DNA of 64,000 nucleotides, taken from assembly GCF_007556775.1 (NCBI RefSeq), contig NZ_CP041742.1, forward strand, positions 1,178,001 through 1,242,000, given 5' to 3'. Every line of letters starts with the position of its first letter. Position 1 is the stretch's first letter. Position numbers and translations under genes: made by a program. Source of the stretch: Lysobacter lycopersici (lineage in GTDB: Bacteria; Pseudomonadota; Gammaproteobacteria; Xanthomonadales; Xanthomonadaceae). Of this stretch, positions 1 to 9,500 are shown piece by piece. A model generated the notes under the pieces. That model saw nothing but the letters and a program-made list of their open reading frames with translations. It did not search any database and was not told the DNA's origin.

Positions 1-1779
1 GAGGAACACCGGGACCTTGATCCGCGCGGCCTCGTTCACCGGCGAGATCGCGTCGAGCCGCGATGGTTCCCCGATCCAGTCGTGCATGTAATTGCGCCCC
101 GATTCGAGTTCGCGCGTGTCGCCCTTGCTGAACATCAGCGGCAAGTCGTACACGCCGACGTAGCCGGCCGCGCACTTGTAGAGCGTTGGTTCCTTCGCTA
201 CGCCTTCGAGCGCCGCATAGGCGCCATAGCTGGCGCCGTAGATGCAGATGCGCTGCCGATCGGCGATGCCCTGCCCGATGGCCCAGCGCGTGGCGTCGGT
301 GATGTCGTCCTGCATTTTCCCGCCCCATTCCCGGGCACCGGCTTGCGTGAACGCGCGGCCATAGCCGGACGAACCGCGGAAGTTCACCTGCAGGACCGCG
401 TAGCCGGCGGCCGCCAGCATCTGCGGTTCGATTCCGAAACCCCAGTTGTCCCGTTCGAAGAACGGGCCGCCATGCGGCAAGACCACCATCGGCAGGCCAT
501 TGCCGTTGCTGCCGTGCGGAATGGTCAGGAAACCGTGCAAGGCCAGCCCATCGCGCGCCTTCAGCTCGACAGGGCGCATTTCGGACATCCCGGCGGGATC
601 GACCCAGTCGCGGCGGGCGAGCACGAAATCCGCTTTCTTGTTGACGGTGTCGAACAAATAGAAACTGCCTGGATCGCGGTCGCTGCTGACTTGTACCAAC
701 GCCAATGCCCCGTCGCTGGTCGTTGACGTGATCGCCACGGTATTGCCCGGGAACGCGGCTTCGAGGCTGCGGTACAGGCGCGCCGCATCGCCCGCATCAT
801 CGAAGAAAGCCGTATGCGGCTTGCCGCCTGCGATGAACGCACCCACCGGGGATGCATGCGCTTTTCCGAGGGCCCCGATGATCCGACCCGGATCCCCGAC
901 CGGGTCGCGCAGCACGGTCTTCCTGCTGCCGTCGGTGGTATCGAATGCGACGATGGAGTCGGGGCCGGAAGGCTGTTCGACCTGCAGGTAGGCGTAGCGG
1001 TTGTCGGGCGAAAAACCCAGCGGGATCTCGATGTGGTCGCTGGCCGCTTCGTTGTTGAGCTCCTTCCAGTCCGCGGTCTTGGTCCAGTCGGACGCATCGG
1101 CTGCGCGGTAATACAGCTTGTTGACGTTCTGCAGGTCACTGCCCCACGCGAAACGGACCACGCCCTTGCCATCGGCCAGGTAATCGGCATTGCGCACCGG
1201 CGAACGCGCCACCGGAACGCGCTTCCCGTTGTAAACGTCCATCTTCTCGGCACGATTGAAGGTATCGCCGGAAAATGGTCGCGCCAGGATCAGGACGTTC
1301 TTGTCGTCATCGGGCAGTCCGTCGATGAGGAAGGCCGCGATCATTTCCGCTTTCTTGGTCTGGATGTGCGTGCCGGTGCTCATCACGTTGACGTCCTGGC
1401 CGACCAGGATGTCCTTGCCGCTGCCATCGGCGTTCATGGCGTAGAGGTTGCCGGTGAGCCGCGGCTCGTCCAGCCCGCCGAACTTGCGCGCCGTGCCGAA
1501 CACCACCCTCTTGTCGTTGACCCATTCGAAATCGGCGATATAGGTGTTCTTGCCCAGGCCGAAGCCGCCCATCACCTTGTTGTCCGCGCGGTTCAGGACT
1601 ACCAGGATGGAATTGTCCTCGGACGGCACCGTTGCGGCGTAGTATTTTCCGTCGGGCGAAATCTTGATCTGGTCGAAGCTGTCGGGCTTGACGTACTGCG
1701 CGACGTTGACTTGTGCGGCGGACGCCGCGACAGGCGCAAGGACGATCGCCAACGCGATCGCGAATGAGCGAAATGCCAT
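1..1779 (-). CDS. S9 family (prolyl oligopeptidase-like) peptidase, 3' end cut by window edge
   Basis: Reading leftwards from an ATG at 1779, 593 codons are open with no stop before the window ends, so the C-terminus is missing. Residues 1-22 form a signal peptide ending ASA, pointing to a periplasmic or secreted serine peptidase. The middle carries beta-propeller-like repeats (ISPDGKYYA, GFSPDNRYAYLQ). The C-terminal alpha/beta-hydrolase part starts near residue 410 with PMVVLPHGGP and has the nucleophile motif YGASYGAYAA, Ser about 517. The catalytic Asp and His would lie beyond the edge. A purine-rich GGGGGA precedes the ATG. It follows rfbD after about 100 nt and need not share its transcript. 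Family call is firm; substrate is unknown. Confidence 0.93.
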   Translation of the reverse strand, partial: MAFRSFAIALAIVLAPVAASAAQVNVAQYVKPDSFDQIKISPDGKYYAATVPSEDNSILVVLNRADNKVMGGFGLGKNTYIADFEWVNDKRVVFGTARKFGGLDEPRLTGNLYAMNADGSGKDILVGQDVNVMSTGTHIQTKKAEMIAAFLIDGLPDDDKNVLILARPFSGDTFNRAEKMDVYNGKRVPVARSPVRNADYLADGKGVVRFAWGSDLQNVNKLYYRAADASDWTKTADWKELNNEAASDHIEIPLGFSPDNRYAYLQVEQPSGPDSIVAFDTTDGSRKTVLRDPVGDPGRIIGALGKAHASPVGAFIAGGKPHTAFFDDAGDAARLYRSLEAAFPGNTVAITSTTSDGALALVQVSSDRDPGSFYLFDTVNKKADFVLARRDWVDPAGMSEMRPVELKARDGLALHGFLTIPHGSNGNGLPMVVLPHGGPFFERDNWGFGIEPQMLAAAGYAVLQVNFRGSSGYGRAFTQAGAREWGGKMQDDITDATRWAIGQGIADRQRICIYGASYGAYAALEGVAKEPTLYKCAAGYVGVYDLPLMFSKGDTRELESGRNYMHDWIGEPSRLDAISPVNEAARIKVPVFL

Positions 1780-1881
1780 GGATTGGATCCCCCGTTATGC
1801 CGGCGCCGCTTCCGTGCGTCCCCACGACTCCACGTCGCGCCAGCGCCTAGGATACTGCGCGAAAGCCCGGATTTCGTGGAA

Positions 1882-2781
1882 TCAGTCGCGTTCCAGCACA
1901 TCGAGCGCGCGGGCCAGCCCCTCGCGCCAGTCCGGCAGGACGATGCCGAAGTCGCGCTGCAGCCGCGTCGTGTCCAGCACCGAATACGCCGGCCGCGCCG
2001 CCGGGGTCGGGTAGTCCGCGGTGGAAATCGCCTCGACCTCCGGCGCGTGCGGCAACAGGCCGCGCTCGACCGCGCCGGCAAGGATCGCCTCGGCGAAGCC
2101 ATGCCAACTCGTCTGTCCGCCCGCGGTCAGGTGCCAGGTGCCGGACGCGCGCGATGGATGCGCGATGACCTGCGCCGTCGTATCGGCGATCAGGGCCGCG
2201 CAGGTCGGCGTTCCGACCTGGTCGGCGACCACGCGCAGGCGGTCGCGTTCGGCGCCGAGGCGCAGCATGGTGAGCAGGAAGTTCTTGCCGCGCGGCGCAT
2301 AGACCCACGCGGTACGCAGGATCACGTGGTCGGCGCCGCTGGCGCGCACGGCCTCCTCGCCGGCGAGTTTGCTTTCGCCGTACACGCCCAGCGGCGAGGT
2401 CTTGTCGTCCTCGCGATACGGCCGCTTGCCGCAGCCGTCGAATACGTAGTCGGTGGAGTAATGCACCAGCCGCGTTCCGCGACGCGCGCAGGCTTCGGCA
2501 ATCGCGCGCGGCGCTTCGGCGTTGGTGCGGAACGCGGCATCGCGTTCGCTTTCGGCGCGATCCACCGCGGTCCAGGCGGCGGCATTCAGCACGACGTCCG
2601 GTGCAATGCGTTCGACCATCGCGGCGAGCGACGCGGGTTCGTCGAAGTCCGCGGTTTCGCACGCACCGCCATTCGAAAGCCGGCCATCGCGCGTCGCCGC
2701 GACCACGTCGCCCAGCGGCGCGAGGCTGCGCCGCAGCTCGAAGCCGACCTGGCCGTTGGCGCCGAGCAGCAGCAGTTTCAC
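1882..2781 (-). CDS. rfbD: dTDP-4-dehydrorhamnose reductase
   Basis: Last step of dTDP-L-rhamnose synthesis: NAD(P)H reduction of dTDP-4-keto-L-rhamnose. The 299-residue protein starts with the nucleotide-binding motif GANGQVG (7-13), has STDYVFDG at 109-116 and the short-chain-dehydrogenase catalytic pair YGESK (Tyr134, Lys138). Length is typical for RfbD/RmlD. Its ATG overlaps the rfbC stop by 4 nt, indicating translational coupling. It is the distal rhamnose gene of an rfbB-A-C-D order on the minus strand. The product feeds O-antigen or exopolysaccharide glycosyltransferases, which are not in this window. Confidence 0.96.
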   Translation of the reverse strand: MKLLLLGANGQVGFELRRSLAPLGDVVAATRDGRLSNGGACETADFDEPASLAAMVERIAPDVVLNAAAWTAVDRAESERDAAFRTNAEAPRAIAEACARRGTRLVHYSTDYVFDGCGKRPYREDDKTSPLGVYGESKLAGEEAVRASGADHVILRTAWVYAPRGKNFLLTMLRLGAERDRLRVVADQVGTPTCAALIADTTAQVIAHPSRASGTWHLTAGGQTSWHGFAEAILAGAVERGLLPHAPEVEAISTADYPTPAARPAYSVLDTTRLQRDFGIVLPDWREGLARALDVLERD

Positions 2782-3332
2782 GCGAAGGTCGGCAGGCGCC
2801 CGGGCGCGATGTCGTCGAGGAACGGTGCGCCCGCGTCCTTCGCCGAGAGGATCGGCTCGGCGACCGGCCAGTCAATCGCGAGTCGCTCGTCGTTCCAGCG
2901 CACGCCGGCATCGGTGTCGCGGTCGTAGGTGGCCGTGCACAGGTAGGTGAACAGCGCGGTTTCGCTGAGCACGACGAAGCCGTGGGCGAAGCCTTCCGGG
3001 ATCCAGAAGTGGCGCTTGTTCTCCGCACTGAGCACCGCGGCGGCCCACTGGCCGAAGGTCGGCGATCCGCGGCGGATATCGACCGCCACGTCCCAGACCT
3101 CGCCCTCCAGCACCGACACCAGCTTGCCCTGCGGCTTCGGCCACTGGTAATGCAGGCCGCGCAGCACGCCGCGCGCGGAACGCGAGACGTTGCCCTGCAC
3201 GAAATTCGGCGCGAGGCCGTGCGCGGCGAGCTTGTCGTGGTTGAAGGATTCGTAGAAGAAACCGCGCTCGTCGCCGAACACCTGCGGTTCCAGCAGCAGG
3301 CAACCGGGCAGGTCGGTCTCGACGACCTTCAT
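2778..3332 (-). CDS. rfbC: dTDP-4-dehydrorhamnose 3,5-epimerase
   Basis: Converts dTDP-4-keto-6-deoxy-D-glucose to the L-rhamno form. The 184-residue cupin protein contains the family signature [10 protein letters not shown] with the presumed catalytic His61, and the family N-terminus ending [11 protein letters not shown] start it at the ATG at 3332 because the protein then begins [10 protein letters not shown] as in RmlC homologues; the open frame runs further upstream but that part is only rfbA read in another frame. It overlaps rfbA by 4 nt upstream and rfbD by 4 nt downstream, so the three genes are probably translated in a coupled way. Confidence 0.96.
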   Translation of the reverse strand: MKVVETDLPGCLLLEPQVFGDERGFFYESFNHDKLAAHGLAPNFVQGNVSRSARGVLRGLHYQWPKPQGKLVSVLEGEVWDVAVDIRRGSPTFGQWAAAVLSAENKRHFWIPEGFAHGFVVLSETALFTYLCTATYDRDTDAGVRWNDERLAIDWPVAEPILSAKDAGAPFLDDIAPGRLPTFA

Positions 3333-4216
3333 GCGATGCGACCGTGCTCGAGCAGGGCGAGCAGGTACTGGCCGTAGCCGTTCTTCGCCAGCGGCGCGGC
3401 CAGGTCGCGCAGCTGCGCTTCGTCGATCCAGCCGTTGAAGAACGCGATTTCCTCCGGGCAGCACACGCGCAGGCCCTGGCGCTTCTCGATGGTTTCGATG
3501 TAGGTCGAGGCCTCGACCAGCGATTCGTGCGTGCCGGTGTCGAGCCAGGCGAAGCCGCGGCCCATCTTCTCCAGGTGCAGCGAACCATCCTCAAGGTAGC
3601 GGCGGTTGAGGTCGGTGATCTCCAGTTCGCCGCGCGGCGAAGGCTCGAGCGACGCGGCGAAATCGCTGGCGCGGCCGTCGTAGAAATACAGGCCGGTGAC
3701 GGCGTAGTTCGATTTCGGCTGCGCGGGCTTTTCCTCGAGGCCGACCACTTTCCCGGTCGAATCGAATTCGGCGACGCCGTAGCGCTCCGGATCGCGCACC
3801 CAATAGCCGAACACGGTCGCGCCGGTGTCGCGCTCGTTCGCGCGTTGCAGCAGTTCGGTCAGGCCGTGGCCATAGAAGATGTTGTCGCCGAGGACGAGGC
3901 AGCTCGGCCGTCCGGCGAGGAATTCGCGGCCGATCAGGTAGGCCTGCGCGAGGCCGTCCGGGCTCGGTTGCGCGGCGTATTCGATCTGCATGCCCCATTG
4001 CGAACCGTCGCCGAGCAGGTGCTTGAACAAGGCCTGTTCGTGCGGGGTGTTGATCACCAGCACTTCGCGGATGCCGGCGAGCATCAGCACGCTCAGCGGG
4101 TAGTAGATCATCGGCTTGTCGTACACCGGCAGCAGCTGCTTGCTGATCGCCTGGGTGATCGGGTACAGCCGGGTGCCGGAACCGCCGGCGAGGATGATGC
4201 CGCGCCTTTCTGTCAT
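3329..4216 (-). CDS. rfbA: glucose-1-phosphate thymidylyltransferase
   Basis: Makes dTDP-glucose from dTTP and glucose-1-phosphate, first step of the rhamnose pathway. The 295 residues open with the nucleotidyltransferase signature [16 protein letters not shown] (GGSGTR at 11-16). The ATG at 4216 is preferred over one 12 codons upstream: it is preceded by GAAGGAATCGAA, a good ribosome-binding site, and gives the normal RmlA length. It lies 112 nt downstream of the rfbB stop, and that gap holds an 11-bp inverted repeat (4241-4307). The stop overlaps the rfbC start. Confidence 0.96.
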   Translation of the reverse strand: MTERRGIILAGGSGTRLYPITQAISKQLLPVYDKPMIYYPLSVLMLAGIREVLVINTPHEQALFKHLLGDGSQWGMQIEYAAQPSPDGLAQAYLIGREFLAGRPSCLVLGDNIFYGHGLTELLQRANERDTGATVFGYWVRDPERYGVAEFDSTGKVVGLEEKPAQPKSNYAVTGLYFYDGRASDFAASLEPSPRGELEITDLNRRYLEDGSLHLEKMGRGFAWLDTGTHESLVEASTYIETIEKRQGLRVCCPEEIAFFNGWIDEAQLRDLAAPLAKNGYGQYLLALLEHGRIA

Positions 4217-4240
4217 TTCGATTCCTTCAAGAGCGCTTTT

Positions 4241-4307
4241 GACGCGGATCAAAGCGGATTGACATATTAAAAGCCCTCATCCGCGCATATCTGCCCTGAT
4301 CCGCGTC
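4241..4307. repeat. inverted repeat (11-bp arms) between rfbB and rfbA
   Basis: GACGCGGATCA at 4241-4251 is the exact reverse complement of TGATCCGCGTC at 4297-4307, with a 45-nt loop that holds a second related pair (AAGCGGAT / ATCCGCGC). It fills most of the 112-nt space between rfbB and rfbA. It looks like a dispersed palindromic repeat. There is no T-run on the minus strand, so it is not a classic terminator; it could affect mRNA processing inside the operon. Confidence 0.6.
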
Positions 4308-4328
4308 GGATGCTCTGTATGTACGATC

Positions 4329-5384
4329 TCAGGCACCTTGCCCGATGCGTTCGAGGCGATAACTGCCGTCGAGCACGCGCTGCACCCACGCCTGGTTGTC
4401 GAGGTACCAGTCGATGGTTTCGGCGATGCCGCGCTCGAAGCTGTATCGCGGTTCCCAGCCCAGTTCGTCGCGCAGCTTGGACGCGTCGATGGCGTAGCGG
4501 CGGTCGTGGCCGGGGCGGTCGGCGACATAAGTGATCTGCGATTCGCGCTTCGCCCCGTCCTCGCGCGGGCGGCGCTGGTCGAGCAGCGCGCAGATCGCCT
4601 TCACCACCTCGATGTTCTGCTTTTCGGAATTGCCGCCGACGTTGTAGGTCTCGCCAACGCGCCCCCCCGCGAGCACCGTGCGGATCGCCTCGCAATGGTC
4701 GGTAACGAACAGCCAGTCGCGCACCTGCTTGCCGTCGCCGTAGACCGGGAGCGGTTCGCCGGCCAGCGCCTTGGCGATGACCAGCGGGATGAGTTTTTCC
4801 GGGAAGTGGTACGGGCCGTAGTTGTTGCTGCAATTCGTCGTCAGCACCGGCAGCCCGTAGGTGTGGTGGAAGGCACGCACGAGGTGGTCGGACGCGGCCT
4901 TCGACGCGGAATACGGCGAATTCGGCGCGTACGGCGTGTCCTCGCGGAACTTGCCGGTGTCGCCGAGCGTGCCGTAAACCTCGTCGGTGGAGACGTGCAG
5001 GAAGCGGAAGTTTTCCTTCGCTTCGCCTTCGAGCGACTTCCAGTAATCGCGCGCGCATTCGAGCAGGGCCAGCGTGCCGACCACGTTGGTCTGGATGAAC
5101 GCGGCCGGGCCGTCGATGGAACGATCGACGTGGCTTTCCGCGGCGAAATTGACGATCGCGTCCGGGCGATGTTCGGCCAGCAGCCCGGCGACCAGCTCGC
5201 GGTCGCCGATGTCGCCGTGCACGAACACGTGGTTCGGGTTGTCGTCCAGCGGCGCGAGCGTGTCGCGGTTGCCGGCGTAGGTCAGCGCATCCAGGTTCAC
5301 CACCTTGATGCCGTCGCCGACCGCGCGCAGCACGAAATTCCCGCCGATGAAACCGGCTCCGCCGGTGACCAACCACGTAGGCAC
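4329..5384 (-). CDS. rfbB: dTDP-glucose 4,6-dehydratase
   Basis: NAD-dependent dehydration of dTDP-glucose to the 4-keto-6-deoxy sugar. The 351 residues contain the Rossmann motif TGGAGFIG (7-14), the catalytic Thr-Asp-Glu in STDEVYG (133-135) and YSASK (Tyr158, Lys162). The start is a GTG at 5384: ACAGGAG sits 8-13 nt upstream and the product then begins directly with the conserved [14 protein letters not shown] longer open frame upstream lacks family similarity and overlaps the ssb terminator. It is the promoter-proximal gene of the rfb operon. Confidence 0.95.
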   Translation of the reverse strand: MPTWLVTGGAGFIGGNFVLRAVGDGIKVVNLDALTYAGNRDTLAPLDDNPNHVFVHGDIGDRELVAGLLAEHRPDAIVNFAAESHVDRSIDGPAAFIQTNVVGTLALLECARDYWKSLEGEAKENFRFLHVSTDEVYGTLGDTGKFREDTPYAPNSPYSASKAASDHLVRAFHHTYGLPVLTTNCSNNYGPYHFPEKLIPLVIAKALAGEPLPVYGDGKQVRDWLFVTDHCEAIRTVLAGGRVGETYNVGGNSEKQNIEVVKAICALLDQRRPREDGAKRESQITYVADRPGHDRRYAIDASKLRDELGWEPRYSFERGIAETIDWYLDNQAWVQRVLDGSYRLERIGQGA

Positions 5385-5425
5385 GTATACGACTCCTGTC
5401 TTGGCGCGAGCCCCCTCCCGCCGGG

Positions 5426-5452
5426 AAAAAACGAAGCGGGCAGAAGCCCGCC
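5426..5452 (-). terminator. Rho-independent terminator of ssb
   Basis: Read on the minus strand, a GCGGGC-TTCT-GCCCGC hairpin (5451-5436) is followed by TTCGTTTTTT (down to 5426), about 18 nt after the ssb stop. This separates ssb from the rfb genes. Confidence 0.8.
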
Positions 5453-5468
5453 TCGGCACCACCTGGGT

Positions 5469-5951
5469 TCAGAACGGAATGTCGTCGTCGAACGGCACGT
5501 CGTCGAAGCCCGCCGACGGCGCCGGAGCCGAGGAACGCGACGGCGCGGGTTCACGGCGCTGGGCCGGGGCCGGGCGCGAGCCGCGCTCGTAATTGCCTCC
5601 GCCGCCGCCTTCGCCACGACCGCCGAGCATCTGCATCTCGTTGGCGATGATGTCGGTGGTGTAGCGCTCGACGCCGTTCTTGTCGGTGTACTTGTCGGTG
5701 CGCAGCGAACCTTCGATGTAGACCTGCGATCCCTTCTTCAGGTAGTCGCCGGCGATCTCGGCGAGGCGGCCGAAGAACTTTACCCGGTGCCACTCGGTGC
5801 GTTCCTGCGCCTGCCCGGTCTGCTTGTCCTTCCACTGTTCGGAAGTCGCGACCGAGATGGTCGTGATCGTGGTCCCGCCCTGGGTCGCCTTCACGTCCGG
5901 GTCGTTGCCGAGGTTGCCGACCAGGATCACCTTGTTGATGCCGCGTGCCAT
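5469..5951 (-). CDS. ssb: single-stranded DNA-binding protein
   Basis: A 160-residue SSB. The OB-fold (about 1-110) opens [15 protein letters not shown] and contains [11 protein letters not shown] and [12 protein letters not shown] Gly/Pro/Ser-rich linker leads to the acidic C-terminal tip [11 protein letters not shown], which in SSBs recruits replication and repair proteins. It binds ssDNA as a tetramer in replication, recombination and repair. The ATG at 5951 is the only start giving a family-like N-terminus. It is followed by its own hairpin terminator, so it is probably monocistronic. Confidence 0.97.
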   Translation of the reverse strand: MARGINKVILVGNLGNDPDVKATQGGTTITTISVATSEQWKDKQTGQAQERTEWHRVKFFGRLAEIAGDYLKKGSQVYIEGSLRTDKYTDKNGVERYTTDIIANEMQMLGGRGEGGGGGNYERGSRPAPAQRREPAPSRSSAPAPSAGFDDVPFDDDIPF

Positions 5952-6096
5952 GTGCATTCCTTGATGTGCCGTCCGGATGCGGACGACAGGCATTCGATTA
6001 TACCGGCCGCTTCCGCGGCACCGGCCGATGCCGCGCCGCAGGCCCGGAAATCTCCGAAACCCGCCATAATCGCGCTTTCGCATCAATGGCTTGCCG

Positions 6097-7095
6097 ATGG
6101 ATTCGACCGCCGGACCGCGCACCCTGCCCGACCTCCCCGCGATCCAGGCGCTGGCGCGCGAGGACATGGCCGCGGTCGATGCGCTGATCCGGCGCCGGCT
6201 CGCCTCCGACGTGGTCCTGGTGAACCAGGTCGCCGAATACATCGTCGGCGCCGGCGGCAAGCGCCTGCGGCCGATGCTGCTGCTGCTCGCGGCGCGTGCG
6301 CTCGGGCATCGCGGACCGGACGCGCACCAGCTCGCGGCGGTGGTCGAGTTCATCCACACCGCGACCCTGCTGCACGACGACGTGGTCGACGAATCCGACC
6401 TGCGTCGCGGCCGCCGCACCGCGAATGCGGTGTTCGGCAACGCGGCCAGCGTGCTGGTCGGCGACTTCCTGTATTCGCGCAGTTTCCAGCTGATGGTCGA
6501 ACTCGATCGGATGGAAGTGATGCGCATCCTCGCCGACACGACCAACCGGATCGCCGAAGGCGAAGTGCTGCAGCTGCTGCACGTGCGCAACCCGGACACC
6601 GATGAAGCCGCCTACCTGCGCGTGATCGAGCGCAAGACCGCGGTGCTGTTCGCCGCCGCCACGCGACTTGGTGCGCTGCTGGCCGGAAGCGATGCCGCGA
6701 CCTGCGATGCGTTGCACGATTACGGCCTCAACCTGGGTTATGCGTTCCAGATCGCCGACGACGTACTCGACTACGCCGCAGATGCCGCGACCATGGGCAA
6801 GAACCTCGGCGACGATCTCGCCGAAGGCAAGGCCACGCTGCCGCTGATCCATGCGATCGCGCATTCCGACGACGCAACGCGCACGGTGTTGCGGGACGCA
6901 GTCGAACACGGCGACATCGGCGCGATGCCGCAAGTGGTCGCGGCGATCCGCGCCACCGGCGGACTCGATTACAGCCGCGCCCGCGCCCGCGCTTTCGCCG
7001 ACAAGGCGACGCGCGCGCTCGACAGGCTGCCCGACAACGAAGCGATGGCTGCGCTGCGCGGCCTCGCCGTGATCGCGGTCGAACGCGACCGCTGA
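6097..7095 (+). CDS. ispB: polyprenyl (octaprenyl) diphosphate synthase
   Basis: Elongates farnesyl diphosphate with isopentenyl diphosphate to make the quinone side chain. The 332 residues have both aspartate-rich motifs of trans-prenyltransferases: DDVVD at 94-98 followed by LRRGRRTAN, and DDVLDY at 221-226. GGKRLRP (54-60) is the substrate-binding N-terminal motif. I use the ATG at 6097; a TTG two codons earlier is open too. Divergent from ssb (about 145 nt between starts). Chain length cannot be read from sequence alone; octaprenyl is the usual product in this group. Confidence 0.93.
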   Translation: MDSTAGPRTLPDLPAIQALAREDMAAVDALIRRRLASDVVLVNQVAEYIVGAGGKRLRPMLLLLAARALGHRGPDAHQLAAVVEFIHTATLLHDDVVDESDLRRGRRTANAVFGNAASVLVGDFLYSRSFQLMVELDRMEVMRILADTTNRIAEGEVLQLLHVRNPDTDEAAYLRVIERKTAVLFAAATRLGALLAGSDAATCDALHDYGLNLGYAFQIADDVLDYAADAATMGKNLGDDLAEGKATLPLIHAIAHSDDATRTVLRDAVEHGDIGAMPQVVAAIRATGGLDYSRARARAFADKATRALDRLPDNEAMAALRGLAVIAVERDR

Positions 7096-7098
7096 TCG

Positions 7099-7896
7099 CT
7101 ACTTCTTCTTCGCCAGGGCATAGCCGAAGCGTTCGGCGAAGAACACCTTCATCATCCGCTCGCCGCGGCGCATCGCCAGTTCGTTGTAGACGCAGCCCGG
7201 CGGGTTGTGCGCCTCGGGCAGCGCGAAGCAATGCACCGCGCCGCTGAAGTTCACGAACTGCCAGTCCACGCCGGCATCGGTCATTTCCTTCTGGAACGCG
7301 GGCACGTCCTTCGCCACGTAGCTGTCGTCGGCGCCGTTCAACACCAGCAGGCTGGGCTTGAAGTTTCCCCGCGCCGCCGGTTTCGTCGTGTCCAGCGCAC
7401 CGTGGAAAGTGACCACCGCGGCGAGATCGGCGCCGCTGCGCGCGAGTTCCAGCGCGGTCGCGCCGCCGAAGCAGTAACCGACCGCGCCGATTTCGCGCAG
7501 GTCGATGGGCGCGTTCGCGGCCTGCGCGCGCAACACCTCCAGCGCCTTGTTCGCACGCGCGCGCAACACATTGCGATCCGCGTACAGGCCCTTGACCTGC
7601 GCCATCGCCTCATCGTCGGTCTTCGGGCGCACGCCCTTGCCGTAGACATCAGCGAGCAACACCACGTAATCGCGCCCGGCGACGTGCTCGGCCTTGGCCA
7701 CGGCGTTGTCGCTGACGCCCTTCCAGTCCGGAACCATCAGCACGCCCGGGCGTTTCGCGGACGTTGCGTCGTCGTAAACCAGGAAGCCGCTGAAGGCCTT
7801 GCCGTCCAGTGTCCATTCCACTGGCTTCGCCTGCATTTTCGCAAAGACGGGCGCGGTGGCGAACAGCAGTCCGATGGCGAAAATGATCCGGCGCAT
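7099..7896 (-). CDS. dienelactone hydrolase family protein, exported
   Basis: A 265-residue alpha/beta hydrolase with an N-terminal signal peptide (MRRIIFAIGLLFATAPVFA, cleavage near 19-20). The nucleophile motif is GYCFGG with Cys142, as in dienelactone hydrolases, with Asp190/191 (LNGADDSY) and His222 (GAVHCF) completing a Cys-Asp-His triad. The true substrate is unknown; periplasmic members of this family are not usually chlorocatechol enzymes. It converges with ispB, the stops only a few nt apart. The C-terminus is lysine-rich (LAKKK). Confidence 0.88.
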   Translation of the reverse strand: MRRIIFAIGLLFATAPVFAKMQAKPVEWTLDGKAFSGFLVYDDATSAKRPGVLMVPDWKGVSDNAVAKAEHVAGRDYVVLLADVYGKGVRPKTDDEAMAQVKGLYADRNVLRARANKALEVLRAQAANAPIDLREIGAVGYCFGGATALELARSGADLAAVVTFHGALDTTKPAARGNFKPSLLVLNGADDSYVAKDVPAFQKEMTDAGVDWQFVNFSGAVHCFALPEAHNPPGCVYNELAMRRGERMMKVFFAERFGYALAKKK

Positions 7897-7967
7897 GGCG
7901 AAGTCCTCGTGGAGAATGCGGATACGCTACGCCCGAAGCGTTGCGCAGGCGTGAATCGTCTCGAATC

Positions 7968-8073
7968 GTCATCCCGGCGCTGCTTTTGACAGCCGAATGG
8001 CTGTCCAACGCGGGACCCAGCGTCTTTGCCCTGATCACGAAAGACGCTGGATGCCCGCCTGCGCGGGCATGAC
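7968..8073. repeat. dispersed palindromic repeat downstream of murD2
   Basis: GTCATCCCGGC near 7968 and GCGGGCATGAC ending near 8073 are near-inverse outer arms. Inside them CAGCGTCTTT (8018-8027) and AAAGACGCTG (8040-8049) are perfect inverse arms with a 12-nt loop. This is the pattern of a common intergenic repeat in Xanthomonadales genomes. It ends a few nt from the murD2 stop and may act as a transcript end for that minus operon. Confidence 0.7.
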
Positions 8074-8075
8074 GG

Positions 8076-9500
8076 CTATGCGATCCCCATACCCGCAATG
8101 CCCGAGATCGAGTCGGGATCGAAGCCGGCGAGTTCGGCGAAATGCCGTCCGCGCGCCACGTAATCGCGGTACAGGCCGAAGCTGGGCGCGCCCGGCGACA
8201 GCAGGACCACGCCGCCATCCGGCAACGCAGCACGCGCCTGCGCCAAGGCGTCTTCGAGATCGCGCGCCTGCGACAGCGCGAATCGCCCTTCCGCCGCCAT
8301 CGGCGACAACAACGCATGGATACGATCGCCGTTCTGCCCGGCGACACCGTGGCCGAGGGTCACGATCGCGTGCGGCGCGCGTTCGTGCATCGCATCGGCG
8401 AATTCCTCCCAGGGCAGGCCGCGGTCGTGGCCGCCGACCAGCACCGCGACCTGGCGATGCGCATACAACGCCAGCGCCGCGAGCGTCGCGTGCGGCGTGG
8501 TGCTGATCGAATCGTTGACGTAGCGGATGCCGTCGCGTTCGCCCAGCGGCTGCAAGCGATTCGGCAAAGGTTGGAACGAAGCCGCATGCGGCGCGAGCGA
8601 CACCGCGTCCAGCCCGAAGGCTTCAAGCGCGGTCAGCACCGCGCAGAGATTGCCGCGGTTGTGGCGACCGGGAAGGGGCAGCGACGAGGTGTCCATCACG
8701 AACGCATCGCCGCGATGCAGCGCGTCGCCGCGCAAATGCCAGCCGCGTGCGTGGCCGTACCAGTGGATCTCGCTGTCGGGCAATGCGAGCGCGGCGAGCA
8801 CCGGATCTTCGGCGTTGAGCACGGCGATCTGCGGCTTCGCTTCGGTCAACAGCGCCAGCTTGTCGTCGACGTAACGTCGCTCGCTGCCGTGCCAATCAAG
8901 GTGTTCAGGATGGATGTTGGTAACGACGGCGATACGCAGCCGCGCGCCGGAGTCGGCGACATCGCGGGTTTGGTAGCTCGACAATTCGATCGCCCATGCG
9001 TCGGCGGATTCGTCGATCAGTTCCAGCAATGGCAGGCCGATGTTGCCGGCAAGCGCGGTGCGCAAGCCGGCCGCGCGCAGCAGGCGCGCGAGCAATGCGG
9101 TGGTCGTGCTCTTGCCCTTGGTGCCGGTGACGCAGAACGTGCGCGCCATTGTGCCATCGTCGGCATGTTCGGCGAACCACAGCGCGGTACCGCCGATGAA
9201 ACGCGTGCCGCGTTCGGCGGCAAACACGGCTTCCGGCTTGTACGGACTGATGCCGGGCGACTTGATGACGACATCGAACGCGGACAAGGCTCCGCCGGTC
9301 GCTTCGCGTTCGACCGACAACAACGGATCGTTCAACGCCGCCGCACCCGCCGATTCGGTCTCGCTACAGAACAACGCCAATGGCTGTTGCGGAAGTCGCG
9401 CGCGAATCGCGTGGTAGGCAGCACGGCCTTCGCGGCCCCAGCCCCAGAGCGCGACGCGCTTGCGCGCGAGCGAGGCGATGTCAGGCCGCGAAGCGCGCAC
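8076..9500 (-). CDS. murD2: UDP-MurNAc-L-Ala--L-glutamate ligase (MurD2 type)
   Basis: Mur ligase with the ATP-binding P-loop [18 protein letters not shown] and the downstream [18 protein letters not shown] and [17 protein letters not shown] segments typical of MurD. Conserved sequence begins [16 protein letters not shown]. In Xanthomonas, MurD2 adds L-Glu (not D-Glu) to UDP-MurNAc-L-Ala and MurL then epimerises it; the adjacent murL supports that assignment. No ATG exists near the conserved N-terminus. The nearest in-frame start is a GTG at 9500 inside the end of murL (20-nt overlap), giving 474 residues. Third gene of lysAC-murL-murD2. Start uncertain, function fairly sure. Confidence 0.88.
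   Translation of the reverse strand: MRASRPDIASLARKRVALWGWGREGRAAYHAIRARLPQQPLALFCSETESAGAAALNDPLLSVEREATGGALSAFDVVIKSPGISPYKPEAVFAAERGTRFIGGTALWFAEHADDGTMARTFCVTGTKGKSTTTALLARLLRAAGLRTALAGNIGLPLLELIDESADAWAIELSSYQTRDVADSGARLRIAVVTNIHPEHLDWHGSERRYVDDKLALLTEAKPQIAVLNAEDPVLAALALPDSEIHWYGHARGWHLRGDALHRGDAFVMDTSSLPLPGRHNRGNLCAVLTALEAFGLDAVSLAPHAASFQPLPNRLQPLGERDGIRYVNDSISTTPHATLAALALYAHRQVAVLVGGHDRGLPWEEFADAMHERAPHAIVTLGHGVAGQNGDRIHALLSPMAAEGRFALSQARDLEDALAQARAALPDGGVVLLSPGAPSFGLYRDYVARGRHFAELAGFDPDSISGIAGMGIA

Noticed and set aside
4338-6605. 755-codon plus-strand open frame over rfbB and ssb
   Set aside because: Antisense shadow: it covers two proteins with clear motifs, and its own translation has no recognisable domain.
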